Below, in pieces: positions 9,906 through 21,444 of a stretch of 64,000 bases of DNA. The notes under the pieces are model-generated. The model did not search any database, had not been told where the DNA came from, and was given only the letters and a program-made list of their open reading frames with translations. The stretch is from Brachypodium distachyon. Taxonomy: Eukaryota > Streptophyta > Magnoliopsida > Poales > Poaceae. Both the position numbers and the translations under genes were made by a program. Each line of letters starts with the position of its first letter. Position 1 is the stretch's first letter. The stretch lies in NCBI RefSeq assembly GCF_000005505.3, contig NC_016132.3, positions 21,318,501 to 21,382,500 of the forward strand, in the 5' to 3' direction.

Positions 9906-11441
9906 TCAAATTAAACGTGGATCCTTGCAAAGACCGTCTTCCTTGCACTCCTTTTTCACGAATTGAGAAAGAAGTTCCATCATTTCTCGCATCTCTGTTG
10001 ATCGTTGGAGCAAAATATCGTTGGAGACAAATGTCTGAACCTTTCCGGCTATTTCTATCCAGCTACAACCGGGTACCTTTTTGCCGCACATGTTCCGCAT
10101 CAGACTTCTAACCTTCGCAAGCTCACTCCAAGCTCCTGTAGCAGCATAAGCATTAGATATAAGCAGGTAATTTACTGGTTCGTTTGGCTCCAGATGGAGT
10201 AACCTATCGGCAGCCCACTTTGCCAACTCAATGTTGCCTCGCGTCTTGCAGGCCCCAAGGAAAGCTCCAATAACATCAATGTTTGTTTGGCAGGAGATGT
10301 TAATTAAAACGTCGTAGGCATCCTGAACCATGCCAGCTCTCCCCAGAAGATCAACTAAACAGACAAAATGCTGCGGACATGGATCAATTTTGTAGTCCAT
10401 CATCATAAGAAAATACTTTAAGCCATCTTCAATGAGCCCAGCATGGCTGCACGCAGAAAGAACTCCAAGAAATGCAATGCCATCAAGCCGCACGCCTTGT
10501 TGGATCATTCTCTCAAACACATGGATTGCACTCTTGGCACGCCCAAGGTAGGCAAAGGAAGAAACCATGGATGACCATGAAACTATGTCGGGGTTATGGA
10601 GGGTAGCAAATGTCTGGGTTGCTTGTTGAAGAAAGCCATTCTTACCATAGGCCATGACGAGAGCATTTGCTACTTGCAAAAATCCTTGTAAGCCCCTTTT
10701 AAGGGCATAAGCGTGAATCTGGGTAGCCTCATAGGCAGCCGCCATGTTGGCACAGGAACTAAGCAAGCTGGCAAGCGTGAGCTCATCGGGCTGGCAGCAG
10801 CACCCATCATCATTCCTGAGCATGGACACAAAAATCTGCAGTGCTTCACTGCCTCCAGCATGGTGGCCATAGCAGACAATGATGGCATTCCAAGAGACGG
10901 TGCTCCTGAGCAGCATGGCATCAAACACCTGGCGAGCGTCCGTGACTCGGCCGGATTTTGCATACATGTCGAGGAGCGCAGTGGCGACGACAAGGTCCAA
11001 GTGGAGGCCTAGCCTGAGAACAAGGCCATGTGCCAGGAGCCCCAGGTGTTGGCTGCAGGCAGACGAAGGAGCGCGGGCACTGAGCAAGGCACTAAAGGTG
11101 AAGCCGTCGCCGGAGAGGCCGGAGGTCCTCTGCATGGAGGTGAAGAGGGCCCATGAGTGGTGGAGGAGGCCCTGGGAGGAGTAGCAGGAGAGCATGACGT
11201 TCCAGAGCACGATGTCCCTGCGCGGGGTTTCGTCGAACACCCTGCGAGCGTGTTTGACGAGGGCAGACTTGGCGTAGGCGTCGGTTAGCGCGGTAGCGAG
11301 GCGGGCGTCCGAGGCGTGGCCGGACTTGATGAGGAGCGGATGGATGCGCGCGCAGGCGTGGAGGGCAGTAGCGCCGGCGGTGACGCGGAGGAGGAGGCGC
11401 AAGAGAAGGCCGCGCGGCCACATCAGGTATGTTCTGCTCAC
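9906..11441 (-). CDS. PLS-class pentatricopeptide repeat protein with E domain
   Basis: This is an intronless 511-residue protein. After an Arg/Leu-rich, acid-free N-terminus (likely organelle targeting) come serial PPR motifs of P, L and S type, visible as repeated NALVMAYGK, TALLDMYAKSGRV, WNVMLSCYSSQG, WSSMVSSFA and CLVDLLGRAGM blocks. An E domain near residue 395 onward includes GCSWIEI; no DYW domain follows. Such proteins bind organelle RNA and often specify C-to-U editing or processing sites in mitochondria or plastids, with a DYW deaminase supplied by a partner. Absence of introns is typical of the family. It lies head-to-head with the MEE59-like gene. The ATG at 11441 gives the longest frame; an alternative is at 11423. 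The particular RNA target cannot be read from sequence. Confidence 0.9.
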   Translation of the reverse strand: MSRTYLMWPRGLLLRLLLRVTAGATALHACARIHPLLIKSGHASDARLATALTDAYAKSALVKHARRVFDETPRRDIVLWNVMLSCYSSQGLLHHSWALFTSMQRTSGLSGDGFTFSALLSARAPSSACSQHLGLLAHGLVLRLGLHLDLVVATALLDMYAKSGRVTDARQVFDAMLLRSTVSWNAIIVCYGHHAGGSEALQIFVSMLRNDDGCCCQPDELTLASLLSSCANMAAAYEATQIHAYALKRGLQGFLQVANALVMAYGKNGFLQQATQTFATLHNPDIVSWSSMVSSFAYLGRAKSAIHVFERMIQQGVRLDGIAFLGVLSACSHAGLIEDGLKYFLMMMDYKIDPCPQHFVCLVDLLGRAGMVQDAYDVLINISCQTNIDVIGAFLGACKTRGNIELAKWAADRLLHLEPNEPVNYLLISNAYAATGAWSELAKVRSLMRNMCGKKVPGCSWIEIAGKVQTFVSNDILLQRSTEMREMMELLSQFVKKECKEDGLCKDPRLI

Positions 11442-11814
11442 GAATCCTTCCCACTCTCATTATTTGGATTGGAGCAACTTTGATCCGTGTGATCAATTGG
11501 GGACACCAGTACGGCGCCGGAGTTGGATTGCATCTGGTGGTAACAGCGAGGTAGCTGCTGGCCGGAGCGGGTGGAGGTGGTGGCGTGCGGGCGCTTCACG
11601 CTTTTGCTTGGCTGGCGGCGGGCAGCGGCTGGCCACGCCCGCGGCCCGCCCACGAAGCGGCGAATTTGGGGATTGGGAGAAATGCATCCACCACCCTGGT
11701 CTTGTGCACAATTGCACCGGATTCCTTACTTGGTACTCCAGAAACCGGCGACTCCATCACGAAGTCACCATCAGCCGGTCCAGCCCAGTCTTGGACCGAG
11801 CGAGCCAACCCACC
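11442..11814. promoter_or_regulatory. Shared divergent promoter region, PPR / MEE59-like
   Basis: Only 373 bp separate the two start codons of the divergently transcribed PPR (minus) and MEE59-like (plus) genes, so both promoters and both 5' UTRs must lie here, or the 5' UTRs overlap the neighbouring gene. No clear TATA box is seen on either strand. This would fit a housekeeping type of promoter. Confidence 0.55.
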
Positions 11815-14674
11815 ATGGCGACGACGCGGCCGGCGCGGAGCGACCCACGCTTGCCGCCGGAGGAGGCGGCGCGAGTGGAGGCCCAGGTGCGCGGGTACTT
11901 CGACAGCGTTGCCCCGAGACGCCCGGCCAAGCCGCCGCGCAGCGACCCGTCGGACGGCGGCGCGGGAGGTGCGGTGGTGGAATCCCCGGCCGGCGGAGAC
12001 GAAATTCCGGAGCTCCGCAAGCTCCCCGACCTCGAGGCGAAGCCCCAGGTTGACGCCTTCTTTGCTGTTCTTGGAGTTCCGAATTTCTGCTGTTTGATTG
12101 TTGAACCGATCGATGTAAGCGTGCTGCTTTGTCGTTTGTAGAAGTTGGTGTTGGATGGAGGGGATGCGAATGGGGAAGAGTACATGGAGACACAGTATTA
12201 TGATGGGATCAACTGCATCGACAAGCAGCATCACACGGTAAGCTTAATTAGATGTTTCTGTGATTGTGTGATCAGTACTTCGTAGATGTGGCATATGATT
12301 TATTGTACTCCCTCCGTCCCAAAATAAGTGACGTGGATTTGTATAAGTGGTTGATTTTGAGACATAATCCCCTGGCAACTGACTCCATCTTGTTCATTTG
12401 TGTCTCGCCACCATAGGCTCCCATGCCTATTCTGCTTTAGATGTGGTTTATGGCTTAGTTCAAGCTAATATTTAGTGCTTCAGTACCCTTCTTCTTTGTA
12501 GAACCATTTAGTCAGTAACTTCTCACTGTTAGCATGAACTTTTAATCTTAATGGCATGTAATTGTGGATGCCTTTCAAATTATTCGGTGAACTCCACTTC
12601 CATTCTTGCCTTTAACGCTACAGCAGCTCCTTCGGCAAAGCATCAAACTCCAACAGAATTGGCCGGTCAACATAGTGAACATTGATGAAAGCCCTGGAGT
12701 AACCTGGATAAGTGGATAGTATAAGCTCAATACCAGAAGAGGTATAAAGTAGAAAAATCATTCAATTTAAGGATTACAAGTATGTTCTGGACCAACAAAT
12801 CAGTCACACTGGGTGTATTTTGTTGGTGTCAGTTCCTAATGCAACTCCTGCACGCTGGCCACCAGAGCTGCTATAAGTTCCCTTGATAATCCATCCATTA
12901 AAAGTGATAGCATTCGGAAAAAAAATAGTGCATTTGAATGTCAAGTGTTTGTTTTATAACATTGAATTTAGGTTAATTATAACATCTGAATGCATCCAGT
13001 GTCATAAATTTTCTGTCCCTTTGTGTCTTTTAATTTGAGATCGGTGATTCAATTTGACTTCCAGAAGGCCAAGAACTATCTTGTACTATCAATCTTGTGA
13101 GCAAAAGGTTTACTCCCTCCGTCCTAGTATACCAGGCATTTTATTTGAACTCTACAGTCCCTGCATACCAGGCGTAGTACAGAACTTGTCCTCCTCCTCC
13201 CCAAGTTACCCTCTGTTTTTACTAAACAATCCAACGAGCAAATTGATGAAGTTTGGCTCTCTATCGTATGTGGATAGGTTGTGTATGGCTCAAAAAAGGT
13301 TTCCTCCTACTGTAACAATGAGTAACCCCTCTAAATAGTACGGCATACCTATGAATCAAATTCAAAGAAGATTGCATAAAATTTAATTTTGCCGACTCTT
13401 TTCCTCTTTTTGTATTATGGGGTCTCCATCCACTTTATAATCATCTCCAAAGGACTAAAACCTGAATATACATTTGTAGGTTTCATTAGTCCCCTAATTA
13501 TGTTGTCAACTTCACCAAAACCTACAAGTTTAGATATGGGGTCTCCATCCACTTTATAATCATCTCCAAAGGACTAAAACCTGAATATACATTTGTAGGT
13601 TTCATTAGTCCCCTAATTATGTTGTCAACTTCACCAAAACCTACAAGTTTAGATATGGGGCCACCAGCTGCAAGTGTGATAGCAATACATCGGCAGCATT
13701 GCACTACCACTAAGATACTCTAAAACAGTACGGGGCCAAACAGCTAGTTTTGATTTTGCCCTTCTTCTTGCAAAGTGTCATAATGTTGTGTGTAAGAATA
13801 CTACGAAACCTGGTCAGAAACTACTTGTTGCATGCAATGTTACAGGAAGCGCAATGTCAATATTCCTCAAAAAAAGGAAACACTAGGGCCAAGTCCCTAC
13901 ATTGGATGGTAGTGGTCGGAACTTGTAAAAATTGATAGCAATGATTTTGAAGCCTGGACTAGTTGGTAGTACCTAAATTCCACCTCTCAACTATCGGCGT
14001 GGCCAACTGTAGGAACAAGGTATTTTACTATTTTGGAAGACCAAGTTTGACTTAGATGTCATTGAGCTGTTAGTGATTTGAATTATTCTTAAAACTCTTA
14101 TATGAAATGTTACATTAGACATTTTTTAGCAGTATAAGCCCACACCCCGGGGAGCTTAGATCTACCAGTTCATTGCATAGTCTGACCGTCGTATGGAAAA
14201 CTTTCAAGATGTTTAGGCTAGCAAAGGAGTATCTGGTACTTGTTAGGAACTCAGAAGTTCTCGTAGCGAGACAGAGATTGCATGTCATTTGGTATCATTC
14301 AGATTGAAACAACAATACTTGTTTGCTTTATCCAAATGGCATTTCAGTGGACATCAGAAATTCTGATTGTGTCACAATGTGCTTGCCGTAACATTTCTCT
14401 TTGCAGACTGGCACGGGCTTTATCAAAGTCGGAAGATTGTACACCAATGGTAGCTCCTTCAAAGTGACGACTGTTGCTTACTCATCCAACATCCTTTCTT
14501 GCAGAAGCAACCCTGCCACAAATGATTGGATACCATCTTCTGAGACGGTACGATATCAAAAACACATGTGAATCTATAGCCAACACCAAGTTTCACATTG
14601 CCAGGTCCTAATTCATCGTGTTCCATTTCCAGGTTATTCCAGTTTGGAACAAGCCCAGCAGGAGTGACTCCTGA
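11815..14674 (+). CDS. MEE59-like small conserved plant protein (four exons)
   Basis: I join exons 11815-12048, 12142-12237, 14407-14547 and 14633-14674, all with GT..AG borders and all in phase 0, giving 170 residues. The N-terminus is SDPRLPPEEAARVEAQVRGYF; the most conserved-looking core is ETQYYDGINCIDKQHHTTGTG across exons 2-3, and the end is NPATNDWIPSSETVIPVWNKP. The layout and core match the plant-specific family of Arabidopsis maternal effect embryo arrest 59, whose molecular role I do not know; the family name comes from recall. There is no signal peptide or membrane segment. Intron 2 (12238-14406) is 2.2 kb and holds MITE ends and a tandem duplication. The stop at 14674 faces the anion-transporter stop at 15301. 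Confidence 0.8.
12308..12332 (+). repeat. Stowaway-like MITE terminus in intron 2
   Basis: CTCCCTCCGTCCCAAAATAAG preceded by TA is the standard end of grass Stowaway (Tc1/mariner) MITEs. The matching inverted end is not found nearby, so the element is truncated. A second, diverged CTCCCTCCGTCCTAGTATACC end lies at 13113 in the same intron. Confidence 0.65.
13416..13653 (+). repeat. Exact 119-bp tandem duplication in intron 2
   Basis: Two consecutive units (13416-13534 and 13535-13653) starting TATGGGGTCTCCATCCAC appear identical by eye, and the first bases of a third start at 13654 before diverging. The identity suggests a recent duplication. Confidence 0.85.
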
Positions 14675-15300
14675 CCAGGCTCCTTAAGCCGAGTGAGCTT
14701 TCAGTCGATTTGGGATAATAAAGTGCAGATGATGCAACCACTTCTCTATACTGGGAGAAGGCAGACGGAGGTAGATAAGAATGTGAGCAACCGTGAAGGA
14801 TGTTGCTACTGTTGTCCAATTGAGTTGAGACCATGTAACCTAAATGGACGAATGAGTGTAAGGAGTCCACTGATATCCAGTGCTGTTGCTTAGTGATCCA
14901 CTATCTTTGTGTACTCTTACAACCAGAAGGACAGGTCTGACTTCTTATAAGAGAAGACAGACAGAGAAAAGGTTTCTCGCTGATAAGCTGATTCAATTAG
15001 GCAATATCGGGTGCAAGATTATGTCAGACTACAGTGCTTCTGAGCGCCTCCCCGCCTATTCTCCAGGGCTCACCACAGGCACGCTGCGGCTGCAGCCTGA
15101 GACCGCCCACATGGTAATTTTCATTGAACAGCTCTTCCACAGGCACGATGCAAGGCACTGTGGCCGTGCTCGATTTTATGCGCATGAATCGGAAAATCTT
15201 GATTTTATTCATTTCTTTGGCTCCACTCAGCGGAGGCGAAGAGATTTTACAAGCTGTAGTTGTACATATGACATTATACACGAAAAAGAATCTTGTCAGA
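14675..15300. other. Convergent 3' intergenic region
   Basis: This lies between the stop codons of the MEE59-like gene (plus) and the anion transporter (minus). It must hold both 3' UTRs. Short open frames here show no protein character. Confidence 0.5.
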
Positions 15301-18300
15301 TCAGTCAAAAATCAGGTCTCCCGTCGCGTAGGTGTTGTAGAAGACAGTGGCGCTGAAGTAAAGCACCGCCGTAAGGGTGAGGAAGGCCTGGAAGGATCCC
15401 AGCCACTGGACAAAGTAACCTGCTCCTACGGTGCTAACTATGGCAGCCACTGTCCCGATGCCGTTCGTCATCCCTGTTCAAGCAGCACAAGAGATGTCAG
15501 ACAAAAAGGGCTGAAGAACGCATTGCAGAAATGTGGGTGTTGTGATCTACTGATGCTGTCATGTTTGCAAACATACCGTGCAAAGATCCAGCGTATTTAG
15601 GAGCAATATCCTGATGGAAAAAAAAACATGAAAACAGATTTTGATCAGATTGAAGTACTGTTCTAATGGAGCTAGTGATCCAGAAGAACAAATGGTACTT
15701 TGAGTAGAGATGGTAGAGTGATAAGATCAATATGAGGGAACATGAACAATCACCTGTACATTACAGAAGTACCCGGCTTGACTGCAGGAACTCAGACCCA
15801 AGGCGGCGGTCATGATAACTGCTGCAACCAATGGTGTTTGGGCAAATCTTAAGCACAGCAGTGACACGCCTGGCCCGATAAAACCAATTGACTGCAACAG
15901 GTAAAGAGAAGTTAATACTGTAGTGAGTCTTCTGTTTCAACTCGTGCAAGTTGTCAGTAAACTCTATAATGTGTACAAAACTGATTTCAGGTGATGCTGT
16001 TACCTGCATAATTTTCCGAACTCGCACAATGGAGAAACCTGATTTGATCATAAAATCTGCAGAGGCACCTGCAACATATCCTGATAGAGCCATGACCGCC
16101 CAAGGTATGGCGCTGAACCATGCTGCTTGTTTTAAATTGACATTATAAACCTGTTGGGATAATGGTCAGAAACTACTGCTTATAGCAGAGTTGTGAGCAG
16201 ACCAATTAGAATGGTTTGGGCAACATACCGTTTTGAAGTACACTGGCATCCATGATAGTAGGACAAAATATCCCTGCATGGTGTTTTGATTTGCAAATGT
16301 TAACATCCAGACACAGTATCACCAGATTCTAATTCTGATGGTCGGTTATTCTTACCCAGTTGTTTATCACATTAGCAACAATGATGGCCCACATTTCCAT
16401 CTTTGACAACACTTCTCTCAAGGATGGGAATTTGCTGCCTTTGACTTTTGATCCACTTCTTCCGGCTAGAATTAGTTGCAGCTCAGATTTGCTTATAGTA
16501 CGGCTATCGATAGGATCACTTTCTACATTCAACAGCCATACAGCAAGCCACAAGTAACCAAGTGAAGCGAAGAAGGCAAATGTTCCAGTGAGGCCTATAT
16601 GTGACATGATGATCGGTGTTGCTAGGAAGCTTAGCACGTTTCCAAGATGGAATCCTCCCATGGAAATGCCAACAGCAGTGGCACGTTCATGTGTTGGGAA
16701 CCACCTGTTTCATGTTCAAAAAGAAATTGAGCTCGAACTGCAGTTGTGTTTGATTGCATCAATATATGATGTTTCTTTTTATCGACGGGCAGAACTGGTT
16801 GGCGATATGGACAACAAAGGGTGTAGGCTGAAATGTCCGAAATTGTAACTATGAGATAAAGAACACGTATCCACAGCTAAAGGATTTCTTCTAGAACCCT
16901 AGGTGTTATTTATAGCGAATACAACTGTATGATTGATCTCAAGGCAGTTATAAATAATATTATGCTGTGGAGCTTAATGTTTCTGACTACTACTTTTTAG
17001 GTATCAGAGGTTAATGTTACTTGCAGCAAGCTACTTAGATGTCACTACTGAGTAAATGTAATGGGTGAAAGGAGCTACTTACTTAGGTAAGAAAGTGCTC
17101 ATTGTCGGAAATGCGACGCCTTCAGCAAGGCCAAAGAGTACACGCACAGCAAGCAACATCGCAGCCGATTTAGAGGCAGCCCATGGAGTGAGGAAAGTGG
17201 CCAACGACCAGAGTACAGCAGCGCCTGCCATCACCTTCTTCCCCCCGTATCGGTCTGCCAAAGCTCCTCCAACCATGGATGAGAAAACATATCCCCATAG
17301 AAATGATGACTGCAGCAGTTGTGGTAAGATTTAATATCAAGTCGGTCAATTTGGACACCATCAATCATGGACGACAACAAGGGAATAAGTTGAGGTTGTT
17401 TTGGCCTAGATACTCATGCATATCTATAGTTTGATGCTAGTAGGTAAAAGCTGTCTTCTGATCAAAGTACTTGTGCTTATTGGTTGCTACAATGACTTCA
17501 TTGTTGGAATCTCCGACTAGTTGAGATTATGCACACCACACCATCAGACACATGCTGAATGACGTCTAGTGCTGCAATCGTTAAGCCTTGTGGGGTAGCT
17601 ACTGATGCAACCTATCTTTGTTGTCCCAGTCACTAGGTAAAACTGAACTCAATTAAATTGGCTATTTCAGTAGTCCAACTGCCGCAGCCGTAACTAGCAG
17701 GAAAGTGTGGTTTTAAACACCTGGAGTCACTGACCTATCCCCATGTATCATTTCTTACGCAGAATTGACCATTGACATATTACCTTTCTGGAGACAACTA
17801 CTCCAGCACACACTGTATAAAGACGTTCGCGTCGTGACTCATGAGTTCATGAACGACAGCTATGCAAATAGTACTTATTAATTTCCAATAGCAGTGTTAT
17901 AAAATGTACTATTGCTTCAGTCGTTCATGCATCTCGTCACTCTGAAGTTGATGCACCGTTGACTTTGTTGAGCAATAAACTCAACTAGAGGTTGGAAACT
18001 TTAATTGTGTTGTGAGCAAGTTCTTGCTTAATGTCTGAGCAAAAGTACCTTTAACTTCACTTTCTGTTAAAGCTCAGCAAGAACGGGACAGAGAAGGAGA
18101 CGCGATCGTGTGGATGCATACCTGGACGATCCCGACGAAGGAGCTCGACCAGCCATGCTGCGCGGCGAGCGGCACGACGGCGACGGACATGACGACCCGG
18201 TCGGCGTTGCAGAGCAGCATCACGGCCGCCACCAGCGCCACCACCTTGGCCCGCTCCGGCAGCGCCGACGCCGGCGCCGGCACGCTGCCCGCCACGGCGG

Positions 18301-18634
18301 AGGCGCCGCCGAGCCGGACCCCCTCCATGCTGGCGCTGCACATGGCGACGACCTGCCGCTGCCGCCCGCCGCCCCTTCTCCTCGCCCTCCCGCCATCGCC
18401 GACCAAACCAGAAGAAGAAGCAGCAGCAGCAGCAACACCGTCGCCCCTCCCGCTGATGCTGGCACAACCGACGCCTCTGCAATCATCAGCCGCGGCTGAG
18501 TCCAAGGAAGAAGAAGAGGAGGAGGATATCCGCAGGCTTCTCGGCTCCAAGCTGCCCGCCCCGACCCTCGTGGATCTGTACTTGACCGGGCTCACGGCCG
18601 GCTTCAGAGACACGCATGCTCTCATCGACGCCAT
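15301..18634 (-). CDS. Chloroplast anion (phosphate/organic anion) transporter, PHT4 family
   Basis: Eight exons on the minus strand join in frame: 18634-18122, 17309-17083, 16704-16356, 16273-16229, 16150-16004, 15891-15754, 15610-15577 and 15473-15301, giving 541 residues. All borders are GT..AG. The first ~125 residues are Ser/Ala/Arg-rich, as in a plastid transit peptide. Then comes a major-facilitator fold: first helix VVALVAAVMLLCNADRVVMS, the MFS loop motif GGALADRYGGKK at about 184-195, RVLFGLAEGVAFP in the next helices, a central hydrophilic loop encoded by exon 3, and six C-terminal helices ending FYNTYATGDLIFD. PHT4/ANTR proteins move phosphate, and in one case ascorbate, across plastid envelope or thylakoid membranes, driven by Na+ or H+. 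I cannot assign the member or substrate. All exons look intact. Confidence 0.88.
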
Positions 18635-19574
18635 GTGACCCAGTGATCCGCGCGAAGGAGGTGAAAGCCTGAAAAGCTCAGAGATGCGCAGAGATCAGAG
18701 GACGCGTCTTATTACCGCACATGGTAATGGGAAACAGCAGGCAGCATGATTGATCGACGGTTGGTGGTATAAATCGGGACTCGGGAAGGACGAAAGGTGC
18801 CGTGGTAGTAGGTTTGGGGGCATCTGATCCCAGAAGAATCAAACCGGGGGTTGTTAGCGGCGTGCATTGGGAAACGGTCAAGGTGCTGCTGGTGCTGGGA
18901 GTCGCCGTTGCCCGGTGGGCACCTACCAAGCCCAGCCGCGCCGAGTCGCCACCTACCCGGCCGATCAACCCAAAGCGGCAAACGAGGAGGCCTGAGACGA
19001 TGAGTCCATGACTTGAGATCGAGACGGGCTTATGGAAGTCGGGGAGCTCGATGGCTGACCGTTCCATGAGATGAGAATGGAAGACGTGGACTGCGCCAGT
19101 ATCTCTCTGGTGGTGTCCATGACCAGCACTGCGGCAGGGCCAGCTGCTGTTTTGGGACGGAGTTGTTTGCGGCACCAACCAAATGTGCAAATTTTGTCAG
19201 AGCTTAGTTGCTCACGAGATTGACAAGAAAAAGTAGAGTACTGTATTTGAAGTTGGAAAACAGCGAGCACACGTGCAAAAGAAATTGGTCACAGTCTAAA
19301 TAAAGACCGAAACTTTGGATGCGAGGATGCACAAACCAAACACATGAGTCCATCCACGGATCTATACTGTTGTGGTACTATCGGTGGCAAATCACAAGAA
19401 AAAGGTGTCAGTTTTGGAGATGTCAAATGGCTTACCTGGAATGGAAGCCTGGAAGGTAGAGGTGCTTTACCGCTTTTGAGATATTATGCATTGTAAGATT
19501 ATATAAGGGTAAATTAGCAGTCACATCCATGAAAATCACTAGAAGCACGAAATGTGTACACATGCAGCGAATTC
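18635..19574. other. Upstream region of the anion transporter
   Basis: This holds the promoter and 5' UTR of the minus-strand transporter gene. I see no convincing TATA box on the minus strand. Open frames here are short and lack family character. Confidence 0.4.
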
Positions 19575-19663
19575 TTTTTTCCACAGTTTTGATCTCATTT
19601 AGTGAGATTTGCATTTTTTAACTTCATTTAGCAAAACTTGTGCAACTAATGATCCCATTTAAG
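19575..19663 (+). repeat. Left inverted repeat of the Pack-type element
   Basis: It pairs with 21127-21211 on the opposite strand, with scattered mismatches and one or two small gaps. Internally the word CATTTAG recurs at short intervals. Confidence 0.65.
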
Positions 19664-19683
19664 AGACTACGAGGGGAAGGCAA

Positions 19684-19822
19684 GGCACGGGTTCTTGCTG
19701 GATGGTTCCCAAGGACTGCGTGGCGTGCAACGCCCGCGGTGGCGAGTGCCGCTACGAGGCTGGCGCCAAGGCGTTCGGGTGCCATTGCCCCGACAACGGC
19801 TGCATGCACCTTGTGGCCTGCG
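19684..19822 (+). pseudogene. Captured exon of a WAK/LRK10L-type receptor kinase (WAK-associated Cys-rich domain)
   Basis: In the frame of the ATG at 19702 the sequence reads CWMVPKDCVACNARGGEC and continues with FGCHCPDNGC to a GTGAGT donor at 19823. The pattern C-x2-C-x4-GGxC..FxCxC is that of the C-terminal Cys-rich extracellular domain (WAK_assoc) of LRK10L/WAK-like kinases. No signal peptide, GUB_WAK domain, membrane helix or kinase is found around it. It is a fragment, probably captured by the surrounding inverted-repeat element. Confidence 0.6.
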
Positions 19823-21126
19823 GTGAGTTTCACACTTCGCTCCAGACAAACGAGACAATGAAGTCGTGCACAGGACCTCAACAATCACTTCACGCCCGCC
19901 GCCAAGCCTCTCGAAGAATGACCGCAACATCAGAACCGCCCCGTACAAGCCCACCATAGTGCCAAGAGAGAAGATCAGCAAGTGGGGTACCACCAGGCCG
20001 GAACTGAGGAAGGAGATTGTCCAAGATGCATCAACAATGGGGTGCATCGCGCTCAGAGGCCCGTCGTCCTAGGCATGGAACCGACATCATCATCACCGAC
20101 GGCAACATGCTCGCAGAAGGGGCCCAAGGCCACCAAGACAACGCTCTCAAAAGAGGAGAACGACACCGCAACGCCGCCATTGTTGGGTCCGTCACCAGAC
20201 CAAGGGTTTCCCCCGATGGCAAAGGTGGAGGTAGCCGCAATCAAGCCACAACGACGCCTTCAAGAAGGTAATGACGGCCGCGACTGTCATCGGCGTCAGC
20301 ATCGGCAACAGCCATGCAGAGATTTCTCCCCGGCCGAAGACCACAAACTCCGATCCCATCCATGAGCTGCCAAGGGGATCCTGCCGGCGAGTCCACTTCC
20401 GAAGGGAAGGAAATCCGCAAAGGCCCCAACCCCGATTCTGGCCCGCACCAGCCGGATCCGAACCACCACGACAACTCCCCCGCAGACCACGTCGACAGCA
20501 CCCCACCGCCGCAGCCGCCCGCAAGGGGCAAGCTACAGTCCTTGACGCGCCTCCACCACGACCAAAGGGCCCGCCAGATCCGCCTCGTCGCTGGCCTCCA
20601 GGACGCCGCACCCTCAGTGGACGCCGCACGCCCACGCCCCATCGGAGCCCCGCGCCGCCCGTCTACTTGCAGCAACGTCACCATCACCACGCGCCACCTG
20701 CCCGCCGCACTTCCGCCACCATGCGTCGCTCGTGCAGAGAGGAAGACCGCCCCGCCGCCACCTTCCCTGGGCGGTGCGCGGGCTTCGCCGGCACCCCCTC
20801 CGGCAGCGGTAACGTGGGGGAGACGGCAGTGGGGTTGGGGGCTGGCGGCGCTAGGGTTTCTCACGAGTTGCTAGAGGAGGACGACGCGGTGGGGGGGGGG
20901 GGCTAGTTGTTTATCAAATTTCACCTCAGTAAATAGTATGACAAAAATCTGGAATTGGCTATAGAGGAATAACATACAAATCATCATGCATCCATCACTT
21001 TGACCAACAAAGTCACGGGCAGCATGAGAAAGAAACGCACTGAACAAATACGCGTCCGATTTGGCTTGTCACATCAACCTAAAAGTGGGGCCCACCTGTC
21101 AAGACGGAGTGGATTTGGGGGAAGAA

Positions 21127-21211
21127 CTTAAATGGGGTCATTAGTGGCAAAAGTTTGCTAAATGGAGTCAAAAAATAAAAACCACTAAATAGGATCAAAA
21201 TTGTCAAAAAA
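21127..21211 (-). repeat. Right inverted repeat of the Pack-type element
   Basis: Partner of 19575-19663; see that entry. Confidence 0.65.
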
Positions 21212-21444
21212 GTAGAACTTGGGGTCAAAAAAGGACGTGTTATGGTTAATGCATGCATCAATGAGGTGTTATGAGCCATAAAATGGACGTGTGCCATGTA
21301 CTGAAGTTGACATGACGATTTTTCTCGATCTATGCCTTGGTTGGAAGGTTGTCCGTTCCCACAGAAAAGACGACGTCCGTATTTCTTCTTCCTTAATTCT
21401 TTTCCGAGAAAAGGAATCTTCGATGAAGGAAGATTTGACATCTT

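Larger units (their letters stand above)
19575..21211. mobile_element. Candidate Pack-type TIR transposon carrying captured gene DNA
   Basis: 19575-19663 and 21127-21211 are inverted repeats of about 85-89 bp. Both contain CATTTAGCAAA, CTAATGA followed by CCCATTTAAG, and TTTTGATC followed by ATTTAGTG, in the same order on opposite strands. Between them lie 1.46 kb with a receptor-kinase-like exon (19684-19822) and GC-rich DNA (20000-20900). No transposase is present. Arrangement and GC content fit a Pack-MULE or similar non-autonomous element, but I cannot see a convincing target duplication, so the true outer ends are uncertain. Alternatively, two copies of a dispersed repeat happen to flank the exon. 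Confidence 0.5.

Noticed and set aside
11326..12141. 271-codon open frame on plus that begins inside the PPR gene
   Set aside because: Its first part is antisense to PPR coding and its last part includes the real first exon of the MEE59-like gene. The true start is 11815.
20241..20906. Long open frames on both strands
   Set aside because: A GC-rich interior of the inverted-repeat element keeps four frames open at once. None is recognisable.
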